The notes under the pieces: generated by a model
Seen by the model: the letters and a program-made list of their open reading frames with translations, nothing else
Told to the model about the DNA's origin: nothing
The model's database searches: none
Assembly (NCBI GenBank): GCA_041390365.1
Contig: JAWKQB010000001.1
Coordinates: 930,001 to 994,000, forward strand
DNA from: Syntrophotaleaceae bacterium
GTDB lineage: Bacteria; Desulfobacterota; Desulfuromonadia; Desulfuromonadales; Syntrophotaleaceae
Direction of reading: 5' to 3'
Length of the DNA stretch: 64,000 nt
Part shown: positions 31,299-41,000 of the stretch, one piece after another
How the letters are laid out: every line of letters starts with the position of its first letter
How positions within the stretch are numbered: the stretch's first letter is position 1
Program-made: the position numbers and the translations under genes

Positions 31299-33977
31299 AT
31301 GTACAAAAATATCGGTGACTACGGCATAATCGGCAATCTCCTATCCGTAGCGCTGGTCGGGCTCGATGGTTCGATCGATTGGTGCTGTCTGCCATATCTC
31401 GACTCCCCCAGCGTCTTCGCAGCCCTTCTCGACGAGGGGAAAGGCGGCCACTTCTCGATCCGGCCAACCGGGGAATGGGATTCGGTCGCCAGTTACCTGC
31501 CGAAAACGAATATTCTCGTGACCTCCTTTCGCACCCGAACCGGGGTCATGGTCCTGACCGATTTCATGCCGATTGTCACCGGCATGCCTGCCACCGCACA
31601 GGCGAAACATCCCGAGATATACCGCATGATCCAGGTCACCGAAGGGGAGGTTGAATGTACGGCGGAATTCTTCCCCTGTTTCGACTACGCCCGTGCCTCC
31701 ACCCGCTTGCAGCAACACGGGTACGGGGTTGTGGCCGAAGGGGGAGGCCATGCCCTGTCCCTTTGCTGCAGCCGGACCGGTATGCGTGTCGAAGGGGACC
31801 GGGCGATAGGCTCCTGGCAACTGTCGAGAGGGGATTTCGTCTGGTTCTACCTGCACTTCGACCAGAAGGAATGCCTCCGGTTGGAGGCCGAAATGTGCGG
31901 CCTTGCTCTGCGCAACACCGAATCCTTCTGGAGCAGATGGCTGGAGACGGCAACAACCGGATATGGCCTCGATCTCGGACCTTTTCGAAAAATGGTGGAA
32001 CGTTCCGCCCTGGTCCTCAAGCTGCTGCAGTTCCGCCCGACCGGCGCCATCGCGGCCGCCGCGACGACCTCCCTGCCCGAGCAGATCGGCGGTGTCCGCA
32101 ACTGGGATTACCGGTTTTCCTGGGTGCGGGATACCTCCTTGACCCTGGACGCCCTGTTCACTCTTGGCCACCTGAGGGAAACGGAGCAGTACCTGCACTG
32201 GATCGAAAAGTTGATCAGGGAGAAGGGCGCCAGCCTGCAGGTGCTTTACGATCTGCAGGGAGAGGATCCGCAGGCAGAAACGGAACTGATGCACCTCGAA
32301 GGGTACAAGGGCTCCCGCCCGGTGCGGATCGGCAATGCCGCTGCGGTGCAGCGGCAGCTCGATATCTATGGCGAGATCATGGATGCGGCCCTGAAACTCT
32401 CCCGCTATGCCGGAAAGATAAGTTTCGAGCAATGGCCGTTTTTGCGGGATATCTGCCGGACGGTCCTGAAAAGCTGGCGGGAAAAGGATTTCGGGATATG
32501 GGAAGTGCGATGCGAGCCGCAGCATTTCGTTTTTTCCAAGGTGATGTGCTGGGTGGCTCTTGATCGCGGTATCGCCATTGCCCGTCGCTTCGGTTTTCCA
32601 GCTGACCTTGATCAATGGGAGGCCGTCAGGGAGGAAATCCGTCAGGAAGTTTTGAAGAAGGGGTGGAACGAGGAGAAAAAATCCTTCGTTCAGCATTATG
32701 CCACAGATGCCCTGGATGCGAGCTGCCTGCTGCTGCCCGTTTTCGGTTTCCTGCCCTATGACGATCCCCGCATGGTGGGGACTACGAAAGCTATCGCCCG
32801 AGAACTCAGCCAGGATGGATTCATTCACCGCTACCGGGTCCATCAGACCAACGACGGGCTTCCGGGAGAGGAAGGGGTCTTTTTGATCTGCAGTTTCTGG
32901 CGGATTCAGAATCTCGTCGGCCAGGGAAAACTCCAGGAGGCCGAGCGTGAGCTGCTCAAAATGGAAGGCGTGGCCAACCACCTCGGCCTGTTCGCGGAAG
33001 AATACGACCTGCGCTGGAAGGCATTACTGGGTAATTTCCCCCAGGCCTTCACCCATATCGGCTATATCAACGGGGCAGTGGCCCTTTGCCGGGCCCTTGC
33101 GAAAAAGGAACAAGCCGATCCATCACGGGCCGGGCCAGCTCGGCAGTTCAAAAAGAAACTGCTCATCACGAGCGACTTCATACTTAATTCAGGGGAACCG
33201 CCCGAGTCGGCGCAGGGGATGAATATTGCCGGCCGGTTACGCAGCCTCATGACCTTGCTGCAGGGAACCTTCTATCAGGGGGACCGGGGCCGCATCGCAT
33301 ATGAGGACATGGCGCGTTCTTCCCTGTTTCGTGAATACGAATGTTGCAGCCGGGCCCTGCAGCATATGGATCTTTCCGTACTGGAAGACCGGAGCCAGCA
33401 GCTGGCTTTCTGGATCAATCTGTATAACGTCATTGTCGTACACGGGGTGGTCGATCTCGGTATCCGGCGTTCCGTAAAAGAGGTGCCCCGGTTTTTCCGG
33501 CGCATTTTCTATCAGATCGGCGACCAGGTTTTCTCCCCGGATGAGATGGAGCACGGCATTCTGCGAGGCAACCGCCGTTTCCCCCACTCGCTGTTCCGTC
33601 CCTTCGGTCGGGATGATCCCCGCCGACGCTGGATGATCGACAATCCTGATCCCCGCATCCATTTCGCCCTGGTCTGCGCTTCCCGTTCCTGCCCACCCAT
33701 TGAAGTTTACAAGGCGGAACATCTGGACGAACAACTCGATGTTTCAGCCCGAACCTTCATCAACCGCGGTGCCGTGCGAATCGACCAGAGTCGTCAAGTG
33801 GTACGTCTTTCCCGGGTTTTCCAATGGTATCGTGAGGATTTCGGGAAAAGCAGGTCGGAGCGGCTGCGTTTTATTGCCCGATATCTCTATGATGAAAAGG
33901 AGAGATCATTCCTGCGCGAACACCCCGAAATCAAAATCGATTACCTCGATTACGATTGGCGACTGAACAGGGTTTAG
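31299..33977 (+). CDS. GH15 glucan hydrolase fused to a DUF547 domain
   Basis: 892 residues. Residues 1-600 are a GH15 glucoamylase/trehalase-like enzyme: N-terminal MYKNIGDYGIIGN and GLDGSIDWCCLP, substrate-binding NWDYRFSWVRDTS, catalytic acid in GIWEVR (about residue 405) and catalytic base in GLFAEEYDL (about 567). The segment from about 620 to 892 is a DUF547 domain (QQLAFWINLYNVIVVHGVV, IHFALVCASRSCPPIEVY, FLREHPEIKIDYLDYDWRLN), usually found as a separate protein. No signal peptide, so it is cytosolic. It probably hydrolyses alpha-linked glucans or trehalose; the role of the DUF547 part is unknown. Confidence 0.88.
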   Translation: MYKNIGDYGIIGNLLSVALVGLDGSIDWCCLPYLDSPSVFAALLDEGKGGHFSIRPTGEWDSVASYLPKTNILVTSFRTRTGVMVLTDFMPIVTGMPATAQAKHPEIYRMIQVTEGEVECTAEFFPCFDYARASTRLQQHGYGVVAEGGGHALSLCCSRTGMRVEGDRAIGSWQLSRGDFVWFYLHFDQKECLRLEAEMCGLALRNTESFWSRWLETATTGYGLDLGPFRKMVERSALVLKLLQFRPTGAIAAAATTSLPEQIGGVRNWDYRFSWVRDTSLTLDALFTLGHLRETEQYLHWIEKLIREKGASLQVLYDLQGEDPQAETELMHLEGYKGSRPVRIGNAAAVQRQLDIYGEIMDAALKLSRYAGKISFEQWPFLRDICRTVLKSWREKDFGIWEVRCEPQHFVFSKVMCWVALDRGIAIARRFGFPADLDQWEAVREEIRQEVLKKGWNEEKKSFVQHYATDALDASCLLLPVFGFLPYDDPRMVGTTKAIARELSQDGFIHRYRVHQTNDGLPGEEGVFLICSFWRIQNLVGQGKLQEAERELLKMEGVANHLGLFAEEYDLRWKALLGNFPQAFTHIGYINGAVALCRALAKKEQADPSRAGPARQFKKKLLITSDFILNSGEPPESAQGMNIAGRLRSLMTLLQGTFYQGDRGRIAYEDMARSSLFREYECCSRALQHMDLSVLEDRSQQLAFWINLYNVIVVHGVVDLGIRRSVKEVPRFFRRIFYQIGDQVFSPDEMEHGILRGNRRFPHSLFRPFGRDDPRRRWMIDNPDPRIHFALVCASRSCPPIEVYKAEHLDEQLDVSARTFINRGAVRIDQSRQVVRLSRVFQWYREDFGKSRSERLRFIARYLYDEKERSFLREHPEIKIDYLDYDWRLNRV

Positions 33978-34037
33978 GACCCAGAAGCAGGAATCTGCTG
34001 TAACGAATCTCTCAGGTCAGACAGACTCCAATACCCA

Positions 34038-35480
34038 TCACAGTTCATCATCCCCTCGACATTCCTGTCCCCCGGAAAAGGAAAGCCTGCCCAGGGAACA
34101 GCCGATGCCCACTACGGAAAGGCCGCTGAAAAACAGCATATCGGTTTGCATGCTGGCCATGAATTCAGGAATGGTCGCCGGCGAAATGGTTCGGCCCTCC
34201 ATGAAGAAGGAGAAACTGAGGGTGACGACGACCATACTGAAGGTCATCCCCAGAGAACGCATGGTCCCGGTCAAACCGGAGGCTACACCAAGATACCGTC
34301 GGGGCAGGCATCCCATGATGACGCTGGTGTTGGGTGTGGAGAAGAAAGCGTAGCCCAGGCCCAGCAGCAGCAGGGCTCCGACCACGACGGCAACCGGCGT
34401 GCCGGGAGCGATGGTGGCCGCGAGCAGCAGACCAAAACAGCACAGGGTCATACCGATCGTTGCGACCCGGGCGGGAGGGAAACGATCGGACAATCGTCCC
34501 CCTACGGGGGCCAGCAGCATCTGCACCAGCGGTTGCAGCATCAGCACCAGCCCGGCATCTGCGGGCCTGAATCCCTTGACGTACTGGAGATAGAGGCTCA
34601 TGAAGAAAACCACGCCGAAGGTCGAACCGTAGTTGATGAATGCCGCCACATTGCTCAGGGCAAAAACCCGGTTGCCTGTCAGCAGGCGGATATCCAGCAC
34701 GGGGTATCGACTGCGACGCTCGACCAGGACGAACAGTCCCAAACCAACCAGACCTGCCGTCAGCACCGCTGTTGCCCAGCCCCCCGAACTCAGGCGGGCG
34801 CCGCCAAGGGTGATGCAGGCAACGGCCAGGGCATAAATCAGGCTGCCCCGCCAGTCGAAGGGCTCGCCTGCCGCCTCGTGCCATTCGGTGCGCATGCGGG
34901 TTAAGGTCAGCAGCCAGGACAGCAGCCCCAGCAGCACGCCCGGCAGGAATACCGCCCGCCAGCCGAAACTGCCGGTCAGAAAACCGCCGACGGGCGGGCC
35001 GCAGGAGATGCCCGCGTAGACGGTGCCGATGGCGATGCCGAGCACCCGTCCCCGCTTTTCGGCGGGAAAGACAGAAACCACGATGGCCAGGCTGCTGGCG
35101 TTGACCATGGCGGCGCCGATGCCCTGGAGGATGCGCCAGCCGATCAGCATTTCGATGGAGGTCGAGAGGGCGATGAGGGCGGTGGCAAGGGTAAAGAAGA
35201 AGATTCCCTGAAGAAAGACCCGGCGACGGCCGAAAACATCGCCGAATCGCCCCATCGGCAACAGAAAGACAGCCACCGAGAGAATGTAGACCGTCTCCAC
35301 CAGGCCCACCTGCAGGGCGCTGGCCTGCAGATCCCGCCCGATAGTCGGCAGCGCCACCGCTACCGCCGAGAGCATGAAAGGCATCAGGAAAAGGGCCGAG
35401 CAGACCACGAAGAGTACGGCTCCAGGTGAAACCCCGGATACTCCCTTCACTCCTGTAATCGATTGACGCTTCTTTTCCAT
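34038..35480 (-). CDS. MFS transporter, DHA2-type (14 TM)
   Basis: 480 residues from the ATG at 35480; an upstream GTG at 35513 is possible. The proton-antiporter signature is present: MGRFGDVFGRRRVFLQGI in loop 2-3, GWRILQGIGAAMVNASSLAI in helix 4 and GPPVGGFLTGSFGWRAVFL (motif C) in helix 5. About 14 membrane helices. Multidrug exporter-type; the substrate is not evident. No regulator next to it. Confidence 0.88.
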   Translation of the reverse strand: MEKKRQSITGVKGVSGVSPGAVLFVVCSALFLMPFMLSAVAVALPTIGRDLQASALQVGLVETVYILSVAVFLLPMGRFGDVFGRRRVFLQGIFFFTLATALIALSTSIEMLIGWRILQGIGAAMVNASSLAIVVSVFPAEKRGRVLGIAIGTVYAGISCGPPVGGFLTGSFGWRAVFLPGVLLGLLSWLLTLTRMRTEWHEAAGEPFDWRGSLIYALAVACITLGGARLSSGGWATAVLTAGLVGLGLFVLVERRSRYPVLDIRLLTGNRVFALSNVAAFINYGSTFGVVFFMSLYLQYVKGFRPADAGLVLMLQPLVQMLLAPVGGRLSDRFPPARVATIGMTLCCFGLLLAATIAPGTPVAVVVGALLLLGLGYAFFSTPNTSVIMGCLPRRYLGVASGLTGTMRSLGMTFSMVVVTLSFSFFMEGRTISPATIPEFMASMQTDMLFFSGLSVVGIGCSLGRLSFSGGQECRGDDEL

Positions 35481-35654
35481 AGATCCCAACTCTCCTGCAA
35501 CCCAAGAAATCACACACTACTCTCGGGCCGGTGGGCTGTCAATTGCCATGCGGTTCCAGCGGTTCAGAGAAAGAGATTGACTGTATTAAATGAAGGGTCT
35601 ACAAAGAGCGAGGGAGCTGGTTTGCAGCCATGCCGAAGGAAGGTGCGGTTGATA

Positions 35655-37829
35655 ATGCGGGTTAAGCCTGATCCGTCGCAATCGACAAATATGCTGTTTC
35701 GGTCGAGCCTTTTCCTCTGTTTTTCGCTGTTGCTTCTAGGTGGTTGCAGCTACCAGAGAGAACATTTTCGAGCGGAACGGGGTTTTCTGGACCTTTCCGG
35801 CTGGAATCAAAGAAGCCTTGTTTATCTCGATGGTCAGTGGGAGTTCTATTGGCAGCATCTTCTTGATCCGGGCGGTTTCAAGGATGAAGAGTTGTCCCCG
35901 AGACCCGTCTACTTTCCTGTTCCCGGCTATTGGAACGGTCATGATGGAGGCAACGGTCCCCTTTCCGGCGCAGGTTACGCCACTTTCCGGCTCAGAGTCA
36001 GACTTCCTGCTGAGACTTCCCCCCTGTCCATTCGCATCGAAGACCAGTCCACCGCTTACCGGCTCTGGGTAAACGGTATCGAGGTGATGTCCGACGGCGT
36101 CGTCTCCATGGCCGCGGATACCGGAAAACCTTCCTACCGGATCGGCACCGCAGCTCTTCCAGCCGCCGGCGAGGTTCTCGATTTCGTCCTTCAGGTCTCC
36201 AACTTTCACCTGGCAAAAGGCGGCCCCTATCGGCCGATCGTCCTGGGAACAGCGGCTGACATCGAAAAACGGCAGCATCTGCTTTTCGCCGCCGATCTTC
36301 TTCTCTTCAGCATGCTGGTGGTCATCGGCATCTACCATCTGGTTTTCTACCTGTTGCGAAGGGAAGATCCTTCACTTCTCTACTTCGGACTCTTCTGCCT
36401 GTGCTGGAGTGCAGGAATCCCTTTCGGTTCCCTGGGCGGGCGCTTCATGACCCTGGTCTTCCCCGATTTCCCATGGTACTGGCAGTGCCGCATGGAACTG
36501 CTGACCTGGTTTCCGACCGTCCCCCTGTTCCTGATGTTTTTCGGCTCTCTTTTCCCCCAGGAGTTTTCCTCCAGGGTCGCACGTCTTTCCCAGTTAGTCG
36601 CCGCCCTCTTTTTTTCCTATGCCGCACTCGTGCCTTCGCGGCTGGTGAGTCTCACGGAAGTTCCCTATCAGATTTTCTCTCTCGGCATAGGCGGGTATAT
36701 CTGCCTGAGCCTGAATCGCGCAGTGAAAAACAGAAGGAGCGAAGCGGCCCTGATGTTGGCAGGGTTTCTCGTCTTCCTGGCGGCGGTGATCAATGACATC
36801 CTCTACATGAACCTGCTCATCCGCAGCGTCTATCTGATTTCGGTCGGTATAGCGATCATGATCCTTTTTCAGGCCTTCGCCCTCGCCATCCGCATTGCCC
36901 GGTCCTTTTCGGCTGTGGAAGCCCGTAAGCAGAGCGAGCGGAAACTGCGCGTTCTGCAGCGCCAGCTCAGTTCCATGCTCGACAATATCGACGAGGCCAT
37001 ACTGGCCGTCAACGAAAGCGAGGAGATTACCTTCTGCAACCATGCCGGGGAAATACTGCTGGGGCACTCGGCGGAAAAGCTGCTCGGTCGGCCTTTTCGG
37101 GAGGTCATGGGGCTTTTTCCCGACGGTCCTTGCCCCGTTGCGGCAGAAGAGGCGATACGGGGGCTGTTCAGAAGCGGCGGCAATTGCCTCCTGGGCATGG
37201 CCGCTCTTCCCGATTCTGGGGGAGGATGTGGACGGGCGGGAGTCTATCTTTCTTTTCTGGATGTTGAGGAGGACCCGGTTTGTCTGATCATTCTGCGCAA
37301 AATCGCGAGTGTTTCAGATTTGGATGCGAAGGATATCCCGCAGACTCTCGCCGTGGTCGAAGCCCTCAACCAGAACAGGGCGCGGCTCCAGTCGATTCAA
37401 TCATCCCTGCATTGCCTCTGGCCCCTCTCTATGGAGCTTCGGCCGGAATTCATGCAGGAACTCAGCGTTATCGATGAAGCTCTCGACAATGTTTCCAAAA
37501 CCTTGATGAATCTGGAAAAGTTCGAGTCGAAAAGGCATCTTGCCGTCGAAGTGATGAACTGTTCCCTGAATTACTGGACCCGTTGCACCGGCCTGACCAA
37601 GGTGGATCTTGCCCGTCAGTCCGGCCTCTGGAGTATCTACACCAATCAGGACGGTTGGGAGCGGACCCAGACCCTCGACAGGTATCTGCATATCGAAACC
37701 TTTCCCCGGCGGCCCCTCTGGAACAAGGTGCTGAAAACCGCCGGATTCGTTCTCGCCACCGGCACCAACCCCTCACCCCTCAGAACCCGGCTGGAAGTCC
37801 TGCTGACCCAATTGCGGTTGCGCAAATGA
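35655..37829 (+). CDS. 7TM-DISM receptor with PAS and unrecognised C-terminal domain
   Basis: 724 residues from the ATG at 35655 (GGAAGG ahead). Signal peptide with lipobox LLGGC near residue 31. Then a 7TMR-DISMED2-type sugar-binding-like domain (FLDLSGWNQRSLVYLDGQWEFY through SGAGYATFRLRV, about 45-190), seven membrane helices (about 205-400), a coiled coil and a PAS domain (about 435-545). The last 140 residues lack any kinase, cyclase or GGDEF signature. They contain NYWTRCTGLTKVDLARQSGLW and DRYLHIETFPRRPLWNKVLK, which I do not recognise. Output is unknown; DNA binding or partner binding is possible. Confidence 0.8.
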   Translation: MRVKPDPSQSTNMLFRSSLFLCFSLLLLGGCSYQREHFRAERGFLDLSGWNQRSLVYLDGQWEFYWQHLLDPGGFKDEELSPRPVYFPVPGYWNGHDGGNGPLSGAGYATFRLRVRLPAETSPLSIRIEDQSTAYRLWVNGIEVMSDGVVSMAADTGKPSYRIGTAALPAAGEVLDFVLQVSNFHLAKGGPYRPIVLGTAADIEKRQHLLFAADLLLFSMLVVIGIYHLVFYLLRREDPSLLYFGLFCLCWSAGIPFGSLGGRFMTLVFPDFPWYWQCRMELLTWFPTVPLFLMFFGSLFPQEFSSRVARLSQLVAALFFSYAALVPSRLVSLTEVPYQIFSLGIGGYICLSLNRAVKNRRSEAALMLAGFLVFLAAVINDILYMNLLIRSVYLISVGIAIMILFQAFALAIRIARSFSAVEARKQSERKLRVLQRQLSSMLDNIDEAILAVNESEEITFCNHAGEILLGHSAEKLLGRPFREVMGLFPDGPCPVAAEEAIRGLFRSGGNCLLGMAALPDSGGGCGRAGVYLSFLDVEEDPVCLIILRKIASVSDLDAKDIPQTLAVVEALNQNRARLQSIQSSLHCLWPLSMELRPEFMQELSVIDEALDNVSKTLMNLEKFESKRHLAVEVMNCSLNYWTRCTGLTKVDLARQSGLWSIYTNQDGWERTQTLDRYLHIETFPRRPLWNKVLKTAGFVLATGTNPSPLRTRLEVLLTQLRLRK

Positions 37830-37940
37830 TTCTACTCTACCCCCAGTGTTTCCCTCGGCTTTGCCGTCCATTTCCTTCAATCTTCCCTTTTTTCAAATAG
37901 TTATCCTTTTCTTTCACAGGTATTTAACAAGACTGGGTTC

Positions 37941-37968
37941 TTGACGCTCAGGCCGCGGATCACATAAT
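37941..37968 (+). promoter_or_regulatory. Candidate sigma-70 promoter of the giant autotransporter
   Basis: TTGACG (37941-37946), 16-base spacer, CATAAT (37963-37968), 58 bases before the ATG at 38027. Pattern match only. Confidence 0.5.
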
Positions 37969-38026
37969 TAGACTAAAGGGATTAACGTGCATATTTAATC
38001 ACCATTCGGTGCAGAGCGGGGGGGCC

Positions 38027-41000
38027 ATGAAAGGGAGTCATTCGTGCGCTGATCTTGGGAAGTCGCTTCAGGATGTCCGCAAAAGTTTCAACAGTCCGTT
38101 CTGTTTATGCTCCAGATCAAAATACCCCGCGCTTATGGCCTTTTTCCTCGCAAGCCTTTTTATAGGCGCCTTTGCCTCCCAGGCCAGAGGCGCCTGTGAT
38201 GCGAACGAATATGGTGAGATCCTCTGCACCGAGACGGACCTTGACGGGGTCGAAACCGGCGATGGGGACGACGCGATCACCGTCCAAACCGGCGCCGTTG
38301 TCAGCACGACGGCACAGCAGACGGCAGCCGCGCTGGCGACGGCGCAGACCGCTACCGTCGACTCCGGCGACGGAAACAACCTGGTGACCAACGGCGGCGG
38401 CATCGGCGCGACGGCCACCGCCACCGCCCAGGCGCAGGAGGATGTCGCCTCGCAGGCCACGGCGGCGGCCACCGGCATCCACACCGGCGTGGGGGAGGAT
38501 ACGGTGGTCAACGCCGGATCCCTGCAGGCGGCGGCGACGGCGACGGCGGTTTCGGGCGACATCCTGTTCCATGCGGCGGGCAGCACCAGCGTGGCGGCGG
38601 GCACCGAAGCCACCGCCACGGCCCAGGGCATCCGCGACGACGGCGGCCGCTACAGCCTGCTCAACAGCCAGCAGCTGAGTGTGACGGCTGAAGCCACGGC
38701 GGCCGGCGGCGACGTGGAATTCCAGCTCATCGACAAGGCCAGCGCCGACGCGGGCGTCACAGCCAGCGCCAGCGCCCTGGGCTTTCTCGGGCAGGATGCC
38801 AACGGTGCGGTGCCGGCCTGGCTCAACAGCTTCACCAACACGGGCACCTTCTCGGTGACGGCCACCGCACGGGCCGGCAATGACGAACTCCGGTTCAATC
38901 TGATGGACTGGGCGGTGGCCGACACCAGCGCCAGCGCCGAAGCCACCGCGGTCGGCTTCAAAGCCGGCGCCGGGGGCAACAGCATCCTGAATGAAGGCAG
39001 CCTGGCGGCCGCCGCTATCGCCGGCAGCGAGGTGTGGAAGGCCGAAATCAACATTTCCGATTGGGGGCTTGGCGCTTCCGGACTGACGGTCGAGGCTAGC
39101 GCCACCGCCCTCGAGGGAAACAGCGGCGCGGACACCGTCGTCAACACCGGCACCCTCAGCGCCACCGCCACCGCCGACGCGCTGAAGGTGGATATCAACG
39201 GTACGCTGGTTGATCTCACCATCGGTCCCGGCTTCTGGGAAACCCTGCTGTTCACCAGCGCCGGCAGCGCAGATACCCTCGCCACCGCCGGCACCACCGG
39301 CGTCAACCTCCTGGACGGGGACGACAGCTTCGCCAACAGCGGCAGCATTCTGGTGCAGGCCACCGCCGAGCTGGACAAGACGGCGGTGGCGGTGGGTGCG
39401 GAGGGGATCCCAAAGTCGATCATCGACGTGCTGCAGGGCAAGGCCCTCTCCAGCGCCGATCCCATTGCCGCGGCGAGCGCCACCGGCATCCTCGCCGGGG
39501 CAGGGGGTGACCAGATCACCAACACCGGCCTGCTCCGCGTAGAAGGCACCGCCGGCGCCGGGGACGTCAGCGTCAACCTGAGCCTGCCGATCCTGGAACC
39601 GATCATGCCCTTTCCGTCGCCCTCCTTCGCCCTGGGCGGCTCGGGGGTGACGGCTGAGGCCGAGGCCATGGGGATCGACGGGGAGGCGGGGGACGACGTT
39701 ATCCGGCTGACCGGCGGGCAGGTGGACGTGGATGCCACGGCGACCACCACAGGGGTCATCGTTTCCGGCGCGCTGCAAGGGGTGTTCAGCTCCGTCAGCC
39801 TGTTCGATCTGCAGGCGTCGGTGGCAGATATGGCCACCACGTCCGAGGCGACGGCTAATGGTCTCGTCGGCGGGGCCGGCGATGACACCGTCCATGTGGC
39901 GGCGCCGGCCAGACTAGCCGTCGACGGTACGGCGTCGGCCGCCAGCGTCGATGTCGCCATAGCCGTCCAGGGGAAGGTCGACGGCGCTCTCAACGCCAGC
40001 GCGGTGCTGGCGAGGGCGGATACCCAGGCCGAGGCCGAGGCCATAGGCATCGACGGTGGCGCCGGGGATGACAGCGTCAACCATTTCGGCATCGCCACGG
40101 TGGCGGCGACGGCCGACGCTACAAGCGTCACGGTGGGGGCCGACGTGCAGTTGGCGGTGAAGCATGCCCTCAGCGCCGGCGCGGCCATCGCCAGCGTGCG
40201 TACGGAGGCCACAGCCACTGCTGCGGGCATGGAGGGCGGCAGCGGCGACGACGTTCTGGCCAACGTCTCGAGCTTCGGAACCACGGCAAGCGCCGATGCG
40301 GATTCGGTCAGCGTCGAGGTGGTGGTGCAGAAGGTGGAGGAGTCGCTGGCGGTGGGGCTGTCCTATGTGGACGCGGAGACTCAGGCGACGGCTACGGCGG
40401 CGGGGCTGGACGGCGGGGAAGGGGAAGACACCCTCATTAATGCCACCAGCGGAACCCTGACGACCTCTGCCTCCTCCGACAGCACCACCGTGGGGGTGGC
40501 GCTGACGGTTTCCGGCAGCTTCTCCCAGGAGTGGTCCCTGGTCGCCGGCGGCGCGGTCACCGACGGGACCACCGGCGCCACCGCCGGCGCCACCGGCATG
40601 GGCGGCGACGCGGGGGACGACACTCTGTTCAATGCCGGCGCGGTCACCACCAGCGCGCTGGCCAACGCCGATTCCACCAGTGTGTCGGTGGATGTGACCG
40701 GTGTCAGTGACGGTCTCACCCTCGGCGTCACCTACGCCGACAACGCCACCACCGCCACCGCCACTGCCAGCGGGCTGGACGGCGGGGATGGCGACGATTA
40801 TCTCACCAACACTGCCACCGGCGTCATCAATGTGGCGGGCACCCCGGAAGCCACCAGTGCGAGCGTCAGCGCCACCATCACCGGCGCCACCAAGGGCACC
40901 GGCATCACCGGCGGGGCGGCGCTGACGGACGGCGCCACTGCCGCCACCGCCACCTCCACCGGGATGGCCGGGGGCGCGGGCGCCGACCACATCCACAACT

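Noticed and set aside
31341..32981. 546-codon open frame antisense to the GH15 gene
   Set aside because: Shadow of a GC-rich real gene; no recognisable domain.
34165..35517. 450-codon minus-strand frame in the MFS gene
   Set aside because: Alternative frame of the transporter; Arg/Gly/Pro-rich without helices. The 34038-35480 frame has all MFS motifs.
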